Shown: positions 1-11,761, numbered from the stretch's first letter. The stretch: 64,000 bases of DNA from Granulicella sp. (GCA_025408425.1 JANXYX010000010.1:1-64000); one strand, 5' to 3'. Notes: generated from the sequence alone by a model not told the origin. Numbers and translations are program-made.

Positions 1-133
1 ACGTGTTGTTCGGGTTGTGCTTCGACAGTACCTTCGTGATCGCCGCCGTCAGCGTCGTCTTGCCGTGGTCAATGTGACCCACCGTCCCGATGTTTACGTG
101 CGGCTTTGACCGGTCAAACTTTTCCTTGCCCAT
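1..133 (-). CDS. tuf: Elongation factor Tu, N-terminal fragment
   Basis: The first 44 residues of EF-Tu, the GTPase that delivers aminoacyl-tRNA to the ribosome, are encoded here. The gene continues past the left edge, so only the N-terminus is visible. It begins [20 protein letters not shown] and runs into the G1 loop GHIDHGKT, both diagnostic for EF-Tu. It lies 78 nt downstream of fusA on the same strand, the classical last position of the str operon. The upstream gap has no visible terminator, so cotranscription with fusA is likely. Identification is secure; the copy number of tuf cannot be judged here. Confidence 0.96.
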   Translation of the reverse strand, partial: MGKEKFDRSKPHVNIGTVGHIDHGKTTLTAAITKVLSKHNPNNT

Positions 134-211
134 GACTGCTCTCCGTATTTCTTTGACTTCTAAAGTCAAACTGCTAAATCAAAACTGATTGCGCTTTGCA
201 GCACGATAGGT

Positions 212-2305
<2,094 letters not shown>

Positions 2306-2395
2306 GGTATATCTCTCATCTGCGAGCTTTCGCTCGCGGTAATACTGCGTTGATTCGATAGCAAAGAAAGAAACTGATCGCTGAAAGCTTTTGCC

Positions 2396-2866
2396 TTACC
2401 AGCGGTAGTGGGCAAATGCCTTGTTGGCCTCGGCCATACGATGGACATCTTCTTTCTTCTTCATGGCAGCGCCCCGGCCGTTGGCTGCATCCAGCAACTC
2501 GGCGGTAAGCTTCTCTACCATTCCCTTTTCGCCACGAGCGCGGCCGTAGGTTACGAGCCAGCGGATGGCGAGCGAGGTGCGGCGCTCGGGGAGAACTTCA
2601 ATGGGAACCTGATAGTTGGCTCCGCCCACACGGCGAGACTTGACCTCAAGGAGGGGCTTGCAGTTCTCAATCGCCTTCTTGAAAAGCTTGAGAGCCTCGT
2701 CGCCACCCTTCTGCTCCAAGTTAGTCATAGCAGTGTAGAAGATGCCCTGGGCGGTCGACTTCTTACCGCCCCACATCATGGAGTTGACAAACTTCGTAAC
2801 CAGAGTGGAGTTGTAGACCGGATCTGGTGCAACTTCACGCTTCGCGATATAGCCTTTTCTGGGCAT
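2396..2866 (-). CDS. rpsG: 30S ribosomal protein S7
   Basis: Ribosomal protein uS7 (156 aa), which nucleates assembly of the head of the 30S subunit by binding the 3' domain of 16S rRNA. The sequence [20 protein letters not shown] and the conserved [19 protein letters not shown] and [15 protein letters not shown] blocks are typical. The ATG start is supported by the family N-terminus. It lies 85 nt downstream of rpsL and 90 nt upstream of fusA in the str operon. In Escherichia coli S7 represses this operon by translational feedback; no such structure was verified here. Confidence 0.98.
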   Translation of the reverse strand: MPRKGYIAKREVAPDPVYNSTLVTKFVNSMMWGGKKSTAQGIFYTAMTNLEQKGGDEALKLFKKAIENCKPLLEVKSRRVGGANYQVPIEVLPERRTSLAIRWLVTYGRARGEKGMVEKLTAELLDAANGRGAAMKKKEDVHRMAEANKAFAHYRW

Positions 2867-2951
2867 TTTCTTTTCTCGTCTTCCTTCAGGACCGTCGACT
2901 TCTCAAGGCCTGAACTTGGAAATTCTATTTTGCGCGGCGGACCGCGGAACT

Positions 2952-3335
2952 TTACTTAGCAGCTTGCTTCGGACGCTTGGCGCCGTACTTAGAGCGGCTC
3001 TGCTTGCGGTTGGCAACACCGACGGAGTCCAGCGTGCCGCGGACTACGTGATACCGAACACCGGGAAGATCCTTCACGCGGCCCCCGCGAATGAGCACAA
3101 TGGAGTGCTCCTGCAGGTTGTGGCCGATGCCCGGAATGTAGGTCGTAACCTCGATACCGTTGGTGAGGCGAACGCGCGCGACCTTGCGAAGTGCCGAGTT
3201 CGGCTTTTTCGGGGTCTGAGTGTATACGCGAGTGCAGACGCCACGGCGCTGGGGCGAACCCTGAAGCGCTGGGCTGGCGGTCTTATATCGTGTGGGCGTG
3301 CGGCCCTGCTTGACGAGCTGATGAAACGTAGGCAC
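2952..3335 (-). CDS. rpsL: 30S ribosomal protein S12
   Basis: Ribosomal protein uS12 (127 aa), part of the decoding centre. It carries the conserved [16 protein letters not shown] loop with the lysine whose mutation gives streptomycin resistance elsewhere, in the wild-type form, and the KDLPGVRYH segment with the aspartate that RimO methylthiolates in other bacteria. The start is a GTG preceded by AAGGAG with 6 nt spacing; the family N-terminus [12 protein letters not shown] fits it. It is the first gene of the str operon, followed by rpsG, fusA and tuf, so the promoter should lie in the 3336-3923 gap. Confidence 0.98.
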   Translation of the reverse strand: MPTFHQLVKQGRTPTRYKTASPALQGSPQRRGVCTRVYTQTPKKPNSALRKVARVRLTNGIEVTTYIPGIGHNLQEHSIVLIRGGRVKDLPGVRYHVVRGTLDSVGVANRKQSRSKYGAKRPKQAAK

Positions 3336-3923
3336 TGAAACTCCTTGTTATTACGCGCGATACCTTGAATCAAACCTGTTCAGACACAGAGAAGGGTTGA
3401 AATCTTCACATTTTTCGCGACAAACGCGCAAAAACGTTGAGAACGCTGAAGCGTCTCTTACCAGCCTTCGCGAAAAGGCATGGGCGAAGATAGTCCCTGC
3501 TTTGCGTCTGTGAATCGGTACAACAAATCAGACGTAAACAGTCGACGGTGACCGAGCGTTTTCCTAGTTTCCAGGAAGAGCCGACTCCGTTTCGCTGTCC
3601 CGGCCCGCATAGCCCATCCAAGGTGGAGGGTGTCGCAGGCACGATTGCGATGGGCCGCAAACTTCAGTCCTCTCAAAATCAGGAGGACCCTGCGGTGAAT
3701 CTCTTGTATCCAGTATAGCTCAGGCTGATTTTATCTGCCTGGGCAGGTATTTCTACCTCAACACCGTGTGTCCAGTGACGCGACGGAGTGTTCCGGATAC
3801 TCGCGGAACCTTCTAACAATAGCAACGAGTAGTTCTTGCGTCAACCTTTTCGCCAGAAAATCGTGGAAAAAGTGGCTGCGGGCAAGACTGTGCCCCGAAA
3901 TTAGTGCGTGCTAGGCTTTTGGG
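3336..3923. promoter_or_regulatory. 588-nt gap holding the str operon promoter region
   Basis: Divergent intergenic region between rpsL (minus) and a peptidase gene (plus). No convincing coding sequence. A possible minus-strand -10 hexamer TATACT (3712-3717) is visible, but its -35 partner is poor. The inverted repeat CTGCC-TG-GGCAG at 3735-3746 covers the place where the -35 box would be, so it could be an operator. These assignments are tentative; the strong str promoter must lie somewhere in this gap because no other upstream space exists. Confidence 0.35.
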
Positions 3924-6155
3924 ATGACTTTCACCCCGGTGTTTGCTGCTTCTCGTATCGCTGTGCTTACCGTGCAGCGCCGACCATTCCTGACCAAGTT
4001 GATGGTTTATGCATTTGGATTGGCGGTTCTCTCCGGTGCTGCTTGCAGGGCACAGAGCGGGATGCCGGACTCCATGGCCACGATGAAGCAGCATGATTCC
4101 CGAGTGGGGGCGTTGCTTCAGGAACTGGGCAGGACACGGACCCCAAATGCTGCTGCGATCTCCCCGGATGGCTCGTATGTCGCGTGGACGGTGCTTGGCG
4201 GAAGGGACTATGAGTTGCATCTGACGGGGTTGGCTCCGGAGGGATCGGCGCAGGATGGGGTATGGGACCGGGTAATCTCGCCGGACACACTCGGAAACGT
4301 CACGAACGGCAAGGCTGGTAAGTGTGGGGCCAGCTCGCCGGTGTGGTCTCCTGACGGGAAACAGCTGGCATTCCTTTCTGGTTGCGCGGAGAAGGGCTCA
4401 GGCTGGGAGGTTGGGGCGCAGAGCGAGATATTTGTCTGGACGCTTGCCGTAAATGAATTGAAGCGGGTCACAAATCTGGCCGGCTCTATTGGAGAAGTGA
4501 CATGGTCTCCGGATGGAACGGCAATTGGGTTTCTATTTGTAGAAAACGCGACACGTAGTGCCGGGGCGCTGGCGGCGATGAAGCCGTGGAGCGGAGTGAT
4601 TGGGGAGGATGGCGTTGAGATTCAGCGAGTAGGCGTGGTGGATCTAGCAAGTGGCTTATTTGCACAGATAACCCCGCCAAGCCTGCATGTCTATGAGTTC
4701 GACTGGTCTCCGGACAGCAAGAAGCTGGCGTATGTCGCAGCGAAGACACCTGGAGAGAATAACTGGTGGGTGGCCCAACTCTTTACGCAGACCATACAGC
4801 ATCCTGGGGCACAGGCCTTGACTTCAGGTGCGACGGGGAACTACGAGCCGATGTCGATTCTAGACACGACCAAGGCTGCGGGAGAACTGCATGGTTTACA
4901 GATCGCGGTGCCTCGGTGGTCACCCAATGGAAGAAAGATCGCCTTTATCGGCGGGCTGATGAGTGATCAGGGTTCAACGGGCGGTGACGTCTATTTAATG
5001 CCTTCGACGGGCGGCGAGCCGAGGAATGCTACACCGGGACGTGCGGCTTCCGTGGCGAACTTTAGCTGGTACGGCGATGGGCAGATCGAGGTTTCAGAGC
5101 ATGTTGGCGGCAGCAGCCATTTGGCATCGCTGGATCTGGCGACGGGCAACGATGTGACGGTCGATCAGGCAAATATGATTTTCCCGGAGTCGATTGGTGC
5201 GGGCGGCGAAGCGATGTCGATCTCACGGGCTACGCACGGCAAGGGCGAGGTTGCTTTTGTGCGGAACTCGTTCGACCGTGCTCCGGAGGTTTGGGCAGGA
5301 CCGCTGAGCAAGTTGAAGCAGATCTCGCACGTGAACGATGGGGTGAAGCCGGCATGGGGCAAGTCGGAGAGTATTGAGTGGGAGAATGAAGGCTTCAAGG
5401 TGCAGGGGTGGCTGCTGTATCCGGCAGGCTGGAGCCCGGATGATGCCGCGAAGGGGAAGAAGTACCCACTGCTGGTGAGTGTGCATGGGGGACCGTCGAG
5501 TGCGGTAACTCCGCGGTGGCCGGGAGTGGGTTATGGGGGCGCTCCATTTTCTGCGTTAGGGTACTTCGTATTTATGCCGAATCCGCGGGGCAGCTACGGG
5601 CAGGGCGAAAGGTTTACGCAAGCGAACATTAAGGACTTCGGTTATGGGGATCTGCGCGATATTTTGAAGGGTATGGATGTGCTGGAGAAGCGCTTCCCTA
5701 TCGATAAGAGTCGGGAGGGGTTGACGGGTTGGAGCTACGGCGGGTTTATGACGATGTTTGGGGTAACGCAGACGACGCGATTCAAAGCGGCTGTGGCTGG
5801 AGCGGGGATCAGCAACTGGAAGAGCTACTATGGAGAGAACTCGATTGACCGATGGATGGTGCCATTCTTCGGGGCAACGGTGTACGACGATCCGGCAGTG
5901 TATGCAAAGAGTTCAGCAATTGAGTACATCAAGCAAGTTAAAACGCCAACACTGGTGGTTGTAGGTGACCGGGATGGCGAGTGTCCGGCGCCGCAGAGCT
6001 TCGAGTTCTGGCATGCACTGCGAGCGGAAGGCGTAAAGACGCAATTGGTGGTTTACCCGAACGAGGGGCATGCGTTTCGTGCCCCAGACCATCGGCGGGA
6101 TGTTCTGGAGCGGGCTCTCAGCTGGTTTGAGGTCGAGATGCCCGCAAGTCAGTAG
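3924..6155 (+). CDS. Secreted S9-family serine peptidase (prolyl oligopeptidase/acylaminoacyl-peptidase type)
   Basis: Exported serine peptidase (743 aa) that probably cleaves short peptides in the periplasm. The N-terminus carries a Tat-like signal (QRRPFLT at about 18-24, then a hydrophobic stretch ending near residue 45), which favours the upstream ATG over a later one at 4002. Residues about 60-430 show repeated WSPDG/WSPDS units of a TolB/DPP-like beta-propeller. The C-terminal alpha/beta-hydrolase domain has the nucleophile motif GWSYGG (Ser604), an acidic residue in GDRDGE (Asp682 or Asp684) and His716 in NEGHAF, a complete catalytic triad. It is a single gene, divergent from the str operon. 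Substrate is unknown; a DPP-IV-like or acyl-aminoacyl activity cannot be separated by eye. Confidence 0.9.
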   Translation: MTFTPVFAASRIAVLTVQRRPFLTKLMVYAFGLAVLSGAACRAQSGMPDSMATMKQHDSRVGALLQELGRTRTPNAAAISPDGSYVAWTVLGGRDYELHLTGLAPEGSAQDGVWDRVISPDTLGNVTNGKAGKCGASSPVWSPDGKQLAFLSGCAEKGSGWEVGAQSEIFVWTLAVNELKRVTNLAGSIGEVTWSPDGTAIGFLFVENATRSAGALAAMKPWSGVIGEDGVEIQRVGVVDLASGLFAQITPPSLHVYEFDWSPDSKKLAYVAAKTPGENNWWVAQLFTQTIQHPGAQALTSGATGNYEPMSILDTTKAAGELHGLQIAVPRWSPNGRKIAFIGGLMSDQGSTGGDVYLMPSTGGEPRNATPGRAASVANFSWYGDGQIEVSEHVGGSSHLASLDLATGNDVTVDQANMIFPESIGAGGEAMSISRATHGKGEVAFVRNSFDRAPEVWAGPLSKLKQISHVNDGVKPAWGKSESIEWENEGFKVQGWLLYPAGWSPDDAAKGKKYPLLVSVHGGPSSAVTPRWPGVGYGGAPFSALGYFVFMPNPRGSYGQGERFTQANIKDFGYGDLRDILKGMDVLEKRFPIDKSREGLTGWSYGGFMTMFGVTQTTRFKAAVAGAGISNWKSYYGENSIDRWMVPFFGATVYDDPAVYAKSSAIEYIKQVKTPTLVVVGDRDGECPAPQSFEFWHALRAEGVKTQLVVYPNEGHAFRAPDHRRDVLERALSWFEVEMPASQ

Positions 6156-6374
6156 GCAACAGAAGGTAATAGACAGTGGTTAGCGGTTTGCTTGTGATAG
6201 CAGTGCGGTGGGGGAATATGCCTCCATTTGGACTGTCCCGTCTAACTTTCAGGCTTTAGTGTTAGGGCCGCGCATTTGCTTCCCCAGAGCGCAGCTTTTA
6301 CACTAAGCATTCAGCTATCCAGCGGTTGTAGGTGTGACCGTTCAGCTTGAGTTCGGGTTGGACGGGGAGGTTCA

Positions 6375-8819
6375 ATGCGTCGGTTTGTCACGTTAGTATT
6401 CCTAGTTTTCTTAACAATTCCTTTTGGTGTCTCGATCTCTGGTTGCAGCAAGGGCACGACGACGGTCTATTGCAATGGCGGAGACTCTGGTCCGGTGGTT
6501 GGTCAGCTTTATGCGATCACGCTGCAGCCGCAGCTCTATGGCATTTCTCTGAACCAGGGTTTGATCGGGCAGGTGAGTACGCCGACGACCAAGGATTGCA
6601 AAGGCAGTACAGTCGCAGTCAATGGATTTACTTATGGCGTGTTCCTGCCTAACGGTCAGGCAGACATGACCATCGCTGATGTGGCCCCTACAACTGGGCG
6701 GCTGTGCGCTGGGACGTGGAACCGTAACACCGGCGGTGGGATCGCGGACTATACGACTTGCAATCTGACGGGCAAGAGCGGAACGGTCTATGTGACAGTA
6801 AGTGCCGGTGGCGTTTCGAGCAATCCGGTTCCGATCTACATTCACCCTGTGGTGACCAGCGTTGTTCTGGGCAGTCCGTCGGTTGACTGCTTGAATGATC
6901 CTGCGACCAACTGCAGCCCCGCAACCGCGGCAAGCCTCGCGACCTCTGCAGGACAGACTGTGGCTTGCACTGTGCTATCGAATGGATGCTGCTCTCAGCC
7001 TATTACGCAGTCTGCGGCACCGGCTTATACGGGATCGTCCTGCGTTTCACAAGGCTTTACGGGACAACTGGCGGCTCGCGTGTACTCGGGCTCAGGAACG
7101 AGCCAGAACATCAGTTGCCTCGCTGGTCACTTGACCTATACGCCGCAGAGTTCTGCGATTGTGACGATTGATCAGAACGGTGTTGCAACGGCACAGGCAC
7201 CGGGGTCTACGATCCTCAATTCCAGCCTGTCGAATGCGGGCAGTTCCGCTGGATTCTTCTCAACGTGTCCACCGGCAAATATTGCGTTGAGCGTTCCGAA
7301 TGGAACCGGAGGAAGCTCGACGAACGCTGTGGTGAATCAGAACTTTACGCAGCCGATTACCGCAACGGTCACCGACAAGAACGGGGTGACACTGACGGGG
7401 GTGACGCTGCAATATCTTTCGACGACACCAACGACTCTACCTAATAGCGGCGTAGCATCGATTACACCGACTTTTCCTGGAACTGCTTTAGTAACCGCAT
7501 TATGCGTTCCTTCAAGCTGCAATCCTTCTCCCTTCAATCAGATTGGACTGTTCGGCAACGGAGAGCAGGTCGTTTCAAATCCGGTTACGATAACGACGCC
7601 GGGAACGAACAGCACCGTGTTGTATATCGCAAGTACTCAATCGCTCTACCTGGTTCCAGTGGATTTCACGTCGACGACGATCGGCGCTCCGGTCCGGTTG
7701 CCGTATCAGCCCAATTCCATGGTGATAAGCGATGACGGGTCATCGATTTACATGGGGAGTTCCACGGAGTTGATGGTTTTCAACGCTCAGTCGAATGCTC
7801 TTACGCGGGAAGACCTGGCCGTGCCGGGCACCGTGCTCGCGGTTTCGCCTGATGGCAAGACTTTAGTGATTGCAGATACGGCGCGGCAACTGCTGTATCT
7901 GGAGTCTGCAACCGGCGGCCTCACGACCCAGTATGGTCTGGGGACGTCAAGCACCGCTGGGCTACACGCGCAGTTCACGCCGGACAGCTCTACCGTGTAC
8001 ATCACGGCTGGAAGTCAACTGCTGGTTCATTCGACATTTACGGGCTGGACGAGCATCAGTGGTTCAACGCTTCCGGCTTTGACGACTCCGGCCACGGACG
8101 TTGCGGTAACTGTTCCTAGCCTGGGTGCATTCTTTGCGGGCGCGACAACGACGGCGCGAGGCAATTGCCCTGTGACGACCGTAACGACTACGAACGGCCA
8201 GCAGTCGACGACCAACGTGTTCTATCCTTCGGCCGGGGTTACCGCGCCGACGACGGACCGTATTGCTGCCACGAATGACGGGAAGCACATTCTAGGTGCA
8301 ACGGTCACACCTGCTGCAACGTTTACGGACTTGAATATTGCAAGCCTTAACACGGGGAATCCGGCCAGTCCGGGGCAATGTCCTCCGAATGCGACAGGGC
8401 TGACGTTTGCGACGACCCCCGTACTAACAACGGTGCTGCCTGGCATTACGACAACGAGTATCACCGGAGTAATCCCGACGTCTGATTCTGCAACGGTGTT
8501 CGTGACCTATACGGGCACGGGCGGTAGCCTGCCGTTCTATAACCCGACTGCAACTGGCGCTGGAACGCTGGGGAGTGTGCCGTTGGCCACGAGCGCCGGA
8601 GCCGCTGCACCTACTGCACCTGTAGTAGGAGTTTTCAGCTCAGACAACACTACGTTCTATACGGGAACTTCGGGCGACAACCAGGTGCATATCCTGACGA
8701 AGAACTCGAGCGGAGTGTTTCAAGACACAACGAAGCCGATTACTCCTCAATTGCCATCGGTGAACGGAACGATTGTGACTCCTGACCTGCTGGTTCAGAG
8801 GCCTCGTAAACAGACCTAA
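6375..8819 (+). CDS. Putative surface lipoprotein with Ig-like and beta-propeller regions
   Basis: Predicted lipoprotein of 814 aa with no clear enzymatic motif. The signal peptide ends in the lipobox ISGC (Cys24). The start ATG follows GGGGAGG with a 5-nt spacer. The N-terminal half is rich in Thr/Ser/Gly/Val and contains a BIG-type Ig-like stretch (around ITPTFPG and VATAQAPGST). From about residue 410 repeated units such as LAVSPDGKTLVIADTA suggest a YVTN/NHL-like beta-propeller. Several Cys pairs in the first 300 residues may form disulfides. Such low-complexity, Thr-rich propeller lipoproteins are frequent in Acidobacteria; a role in adhesion or polymer binding is only a guess. Confidence 0.7.
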   Translation: MRRFVTLVFLVFLTIPFGVSISGCSKGTTTVYCNGGDSGPVVGQLYAITLQPQLYGISLNQGLIGQVSTPTTKDCKGSTVAVNGFTYGVFLPNGQADMTIADVAPTTGRLCAGTWNRNTGGGIADYTTCNLTGKSGTVYVTVSAGGVSSNPVPIYIHPVVTSVVLGSPSVDCLNDPATNCSPATAASLATSAGQTVACTVLSNGCCSQPITQSAAPAYTGSSCVSQGFTGQLAARVYSGSGTSQNISCLAGHLTYTPQSSAIVTIDQNGVATAQAPGSTILNSSLSNAGSSAGFFSTCPPANIALSVPNGTGGSSTNAVVNQNFTQPITATVTDKNGVTLTGVTLQYLSTTPTTLPNSGVASITPTFPGTALVTALCVPSSCNPSPFNQIGLFGNGEQVVSNPVTITTPGTNSTVLYIASTQSLYLVPVDFTSTTIGAPVRLPYQPNSMVISDDGSSIYMGSSTELMVFNAQSNALTREDLAVPGTVLAVSPDGKTLVIADTARQLLYLESATGGLTTQYGLGTSSTAGLHAQFTPDSSTVYITAGSQLLVHSTFTGWTSISGSTLPALTTPATDVAVTVPSLGAFFAGATTTARGNCPVTTVTTTNGQQSTTNVFYPSAGVTAPTTDRIAATNDGKHILGATVTPAATFTDLNIASLNTGNPASPGQCPPNATGLTFATTPVLTTVLPGITTTSITGVIPTSDSATVFVTYTGTGGSLPFYNPTATGAGTLGSVPLATSAGAAAPTAPVVGVFSSDNTTFYTGTSGDNQVHILTKNSSGVFQDTTKPITPQLPSVNGTIVTPDLLVQRPRKQT

Positions 8820-8834
8820 AGCTGGTTAGCGACT

Positions 8835-8865
8835 GAAAAGGCCCTCTCGATGAGAGGGTCTTTTC
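8835..8865. terminator. Bidirectional rho-independent terminator
   Basis: A hairpin with arms GGCCCTCTC and GAGAGGGTC around a GAT loop, flanked by an A-run on the left and a T-run on the right, so it can end both the plus-strand lipoprotein gene and the converging minus-strand nusB. Confidence 0.85.
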
Positions 8866-8889
8866 GTTGCGTCACGGTTGAATTGAGGT

Positions 8890-9312
8890 CTAAGCGAGCC
8901 GTTTCTTGAGTATGTCCTTGGCGATGGCGTCGAGCACACCGTTGAGGAAGTGGATTGACTCCGGGGCGGCGTATCGGCGGGCGATTTCGAGGCTTTCGTT
9001 GATGATGATTGGGCCCGGGGTACTAGGGTAGGCAATCATCTCCGCGATAGCCGCGCGGAGGAGGTTTCGATCGACGACGGGCATACGCTCAATGCGCCAG
9101 TTCTGAGAGTGCTCTTCGATGATGGTGTCTATCTCGGCCTGACGGCTGGTGGCAACGCGGTAGAGATCTTCGGCGAATCCTCTGGTTTCTGCGTCGACAT
9201 CGTCGCGGGAGGGCCAAAAGAGTTTGCGAACTTCGTCGGGTGTCTGTTTCCCCAGGTCTCCCTGGAAGAGCATCTGCATGGTGAGTTCGCGGGATTTGCG
9301 GCGAGTGCCCAT
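8890..9312 (-). CDS. nusB: Transcription antitermination factor NusB
   Basis: NusB (140 aa), an all-helical RNA-binding factor which, with NusE/S10, binds boxA and supports antitermination in rRNA operons. The conserved opening RKSRELTMQMLFQGD, the RMPVVDRNLLRAAIAEM segment and the ESIHFLNGVLDAIAK C-terminus are characteristic, and the length is normal. Its ATG overlaps the stop codon of the upstream ribH by one base (TAATG), implying translational coupling. Pairing of ribH with nusB is a common bacterial arrangement. A terminator follows the gene. Confidence 0.97.
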   Translation of the reverse strand: MGTRRKSRELTMQMLFQGDLGKQTPDEVRKLFWPSRDDVDAETRGFAEDLYRVATSRQAEIDTIIEEHSQNWRIERMPVVDRNLLRAAIAEMIAYPSTPGPIIINESLEIARRYAAPESIHFLNGVLDAIAKDILKKRLA

Positions 9313-10214
9313 TATGTTGTGACCTGCTGGCTTTCTGCCGGGGGCGTTTCGCCGGATGCGGCTAACTTGCGGTGAATGGAGACCATTTCGATGGCAGCGG
9401 TGGCGGCTTCGAAACCCTTGTTGCCGGCTTTTAGGCCGGCGCGATCCAATGCCTGCTCAAGAGTCTCGCAGGTGAGCACTCCAAAGGCGTGCGGGATGCC
9501 GGTCTCCTGTTGGGATTGTCCGATACCTCGAGCGACCTCGTTGTAGATGGCTTCGTAGTGAGCTGTTTCACCCCTAAGAAGGCAGCCGAGGGTCACGATC
9601 GCGTCAAACTTTTTGGATTCGGCGAGTACTCGGGCGGCGGAAGGGATCTCCCAAGCTCCAGGGACGCGAACTATCTCGATGTCGGATTTGGCGGCACCGC
9701 TGCGGTGCAAGGCATCCAAGCTCCCTTGCAAGAGCCTGTCGGTGATAACCGTGTTCCAGCGGGTGGTGACGACAGCGAAGCGCATACCGGCAGCGCTGAG
9801 GTCGCCCTCGATTGCTATGGGTTGGTTGTGCAGCGGGCTTTCAGACTGCCAAAAGCCGAGCGTGAACTCGTCATCCAGGGTTACGGTGAAGATACGGGAG
9901 TTCCAGTGAGTTAGAACCGGCGCCGAGAGCAAAGTGGCTAATTCTTCTGTGCGGTAGCTCGTCAGCATCCACTGATGAATGACAGCATGAACGTGGTCGA
10001 GTTGGGTGGTCTCGATGAGAATAGGAGGCACGGCAGGCGGGCGGCCAGTGACTAGTTCGAGATTGCCGACGGGGGCGAGAAAGGCTGCGCCACGGCCAGC
10101 TTCGTCCTGCCAGCCCTTACCGGACTCGAAGCCGAGGGCGGCAAAGAGGCTATTGAGCTTGTCGTAAGTGTCGCCGGAGGCGACGGCACGGACGAGCGTA
10201 ATTCCCTTGATCAT
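9312..10214 (-). CDS. ribH: VOC/glyoxalase-like domain fused to 6,7-dimethyl-8-ribityllumazine synthase
   Basis: 300 aa, about twice the usual lumazine synthase. Residues about 137-290 are a complete RibH, which condenses 5-amino-6-ribitylamino-uracil with dihydroxybutanone phosphate in riboflavin synthesis: GAWEIP (186-191), GCLLRGETAHYE (210-221, with the catalytic His219), GVLTCETLEQA and AGNKGFEAA (263-271). Residues 1-130 resemble one VOC (glyoxalase/bleomycin-resistance fold) module: ITLVRAVASGDTYDKLNSLF, GRGAAFLAPVGNLELVTG, then SRIFTVTL and LGFWQ, the usual end of a VOC unit. Both parts are in one uninterrupted frame. The gene overlaps nusB by one base. The function of the N-terminal part is unknown; it would decorate the outside of an icosahedral or pentameric RibH assembly. 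Confidence 0.88.
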   Translation of the reverse strand: MIKGITLVRAVASGDTYDKLNSLFAALGFESGKGWQDEAGRGAAFLAPVGNLELVTGRPPAVPPILIETTQLDHVHAVIHQWMLTSYRTEELATLLSAPVLTHWNSRIFTVTLDDEFTLGFWQSESPLHNQPIAIEGDLSAAGMRFAVVTTRWNTVITDRLLQGSLDALHRSGAAKSDIEIVRVPGAWEIPSAARVLAESKKFDAIVTLGCLLRGETAHYEAIYNEVARGIGQSQQETGIPHAFGVLTCETLEQALDRAGLKAGNKGFEAATAAIEMVSIHRKLAASGETPPAESQQVTT

Positions 10215-10273
10215 AGATACGATTGTATCGTCTGTAGTCGGTTGATGTTGCAGTGCGAAACGAGGGTGAAGAT

Positions 10274-11056
10274 ATGCAATACGAGACTTTGCTGTTTGAC
10301 GTGAAGGACCTGGTGGCTACGGTAACGCTGAATCGACCGAAGATGCTGCATGCATTGAATGCGATTGTCTTCGATGAACTGGAAGCGGTGTTTGCGGCAC
10401 TCTCGGTTGATGATGAGGTGAGGGTGATCGTGCTGACAGGGGCGGGGGACAAGGCATTTGCCGCGGGCGCTGACATCAACGAGATTGCAGCAACAGACAC
10501 ACTGACGGGCGAGACGCTGGCGCGGAGGGGACAGGGGGTATTTCGGCTGATTGAGACCTGCGGGAAACCTGTAATTGCCTGTGTCAACGGGTTTGCGCTA
10601 GGTGGCGGATGTGAGCTAGCAATGGCCTGTACGATGCGGATTGCAAGCGAGAAGGCACGTCTGGGGCAGCCGGAGGTGAAGCTGGGACTGATTCCTGGGT
10701 ACGGGGGCACCCAAAGGCTGCCTCGTCTTGTGGGACGGTCGGCGGCGTTGAAGTTGTTATTGACTGGGGAGATGATTGGCGCAGCAGAGGCGCTGCGGAT
10801 TGGGTTGGTAGATGAAGTCGTGCCTGCTGAGCGGCTGATGGAGCGTGGCGAGGAGATCGCAAGGGCAATCGTCGCCATGGCTCCCCTGGCTATATCAGGA
10901 TGCCTAGAGGCCGTGCGACGGGGTGCTGAGGTGGGGCTGGAGGAAGGGCTGGCTATGGAGGCGGAGATATTCGGGCGGCTATGCGGAACAGAGGACAAGG
11001 CGGAGGGGACTGCCGCGTTTCTGGAGAAACGGGTCGCGAACTGGGTTGGGCGATGA
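10274..11056 (+). CDS. Enoyl-CoA hydratase/isomerase family protein
   Basis: Crotonase-fold enzyme (260 aa) expected to hydrate a 2-enoyl-CoA in fatty acid or short-chain acid metabolism. Oxyanion-hole segments AAGADI (about 63-68) and GFALGGGCELA (106-116), plus both acid/base glutamates of the hydratase subclass, Glu114 and Glu134 (GQPEVKLGLIPGYGGTQR), are present, which favours a true hydratase over an isomerase. The ATG at 10274 is chosen because GAGGGTGAAG precedes it; seven upstream in-frame codons are less likely. It is divergent from ribH with only about 60 nt between them. The exact acyl chain cannot be deduced. Confidence 0.9.
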   Translation: MQYETLLFDVKDLVATVTLNRPKMLHALNAIVFDELEAVFAALSVDDEVRVIVLTGAGDKAFAAGADINEIAATDTLTGETLARRGQGVFRLIETCGKPVIACVNGFALGGGCELAMACTMRIASEKARLGQPEVKLGLIPGYGGTQRLPRLVGRSAALKLLLTGEMIGAAEALRIGLVDEVVPAERLMERGEEIARAIVAMAPLAISGCLEAVRRGAEVGLEEGLAMEAEIFGRLCGTEDKAEGTAAFLEKRVANWVGR

Positions 11057-11097
11057 GGATAGAGTCCCTGGTTGCATAGAGGTGTGCCGGGCTTGAT

Positions 11098-11679
11098 ATG
11101 CTGATGATCGTGCGTATCTTGCAAATGAACTATCAACGGCTCCTCTTCCCTGCTTTCCTTCTTACGATGGCGATGTCCGGCCTCAGCGGCTGCACCCGGA
11201 GTTCTGCGCCTGCGGCTATGCAGACACGAACGAACACAGGCCAGGAACAGCAGGCCATGGAAGAGGCCAGGCAGCAGCTTGAGTTGATTCCGCCACCGTC
11301 GAAGACCCGATATATGTCAGTGAAGAGCCTGACCGTATGGGAGAATCCTTACGTAACGGTGCAGGGCGGGATGGTGACGCTGCATGTGATGACGGCAGAT
11401 GCAAATACGAGCGGACTGGGTGAAGGTGGGATGCTGCGTCCGATGGGAGCGCGGCGTCAGGATCTCAACGTCAGGCTGGGTGAGCTGACTGCGGCGCTCA
11501 ATGCGGTTCCGGAGAATAGCTGGCCGTATGGACGAGTGGTAGCGGTGGAAGAGGCCCATAACATCCCGGCTAGTGCACGACCGGAAGTGCGTCGGAATAT
11601 GGAGACGGTGATCAAGAATCTGAGCGACCTTGGCGTTGTCGTTTATGAGTGGAATGAAAGTACGACTGGAATCAAGTAG
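11098..11679 (+). CDS. Hypothetical lipoprotein
   Basis: 193-aa protein of unknown function. A hydrophobic segment followed by the lipobox LSGC predicts lipid anchoring; a second in-frame ATG at 11128 (MNYQRLLFPAFLL) would give a more compact signal peptide and may be the real start. The mature part has a Gln/Glu-rich helix, then a beta-rich region (KSLTVWENPYVTVQGGMVTL) and a C-terminal helix with KNLSDLGVVVYEW. No catalytic motif is seen. It lies between the enoyl-CoA hydratase and the SSS transporter on the same strand, with no obvious functional link. Confidence 0.6.
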   Translation: MLMIVRILQMNYQRLLFPAFLLTMAMSGLSGCTRSSAPAAMQTRTNTGQEQQAMEEARQQLELIPPPSKTRYMSVKSLTVWENPYVTVQGGMVTLHVMTADANTSGLGEGGMLRPMGARRQDLNVRLGELTAALNAVPENSWPYGRVVAVEEAHNIPASARPEVRRNMETVIKNLSDLGVVVYEWNESTTGIK

Positions 11680-11761
11680 GCTGCGCGATTGATGGACTAC
11701 TAGCTAAATCAATCATTCCATTTCTGTTTTTTGAAGTTTTCTATTCTCAGTTTTGTGACGG

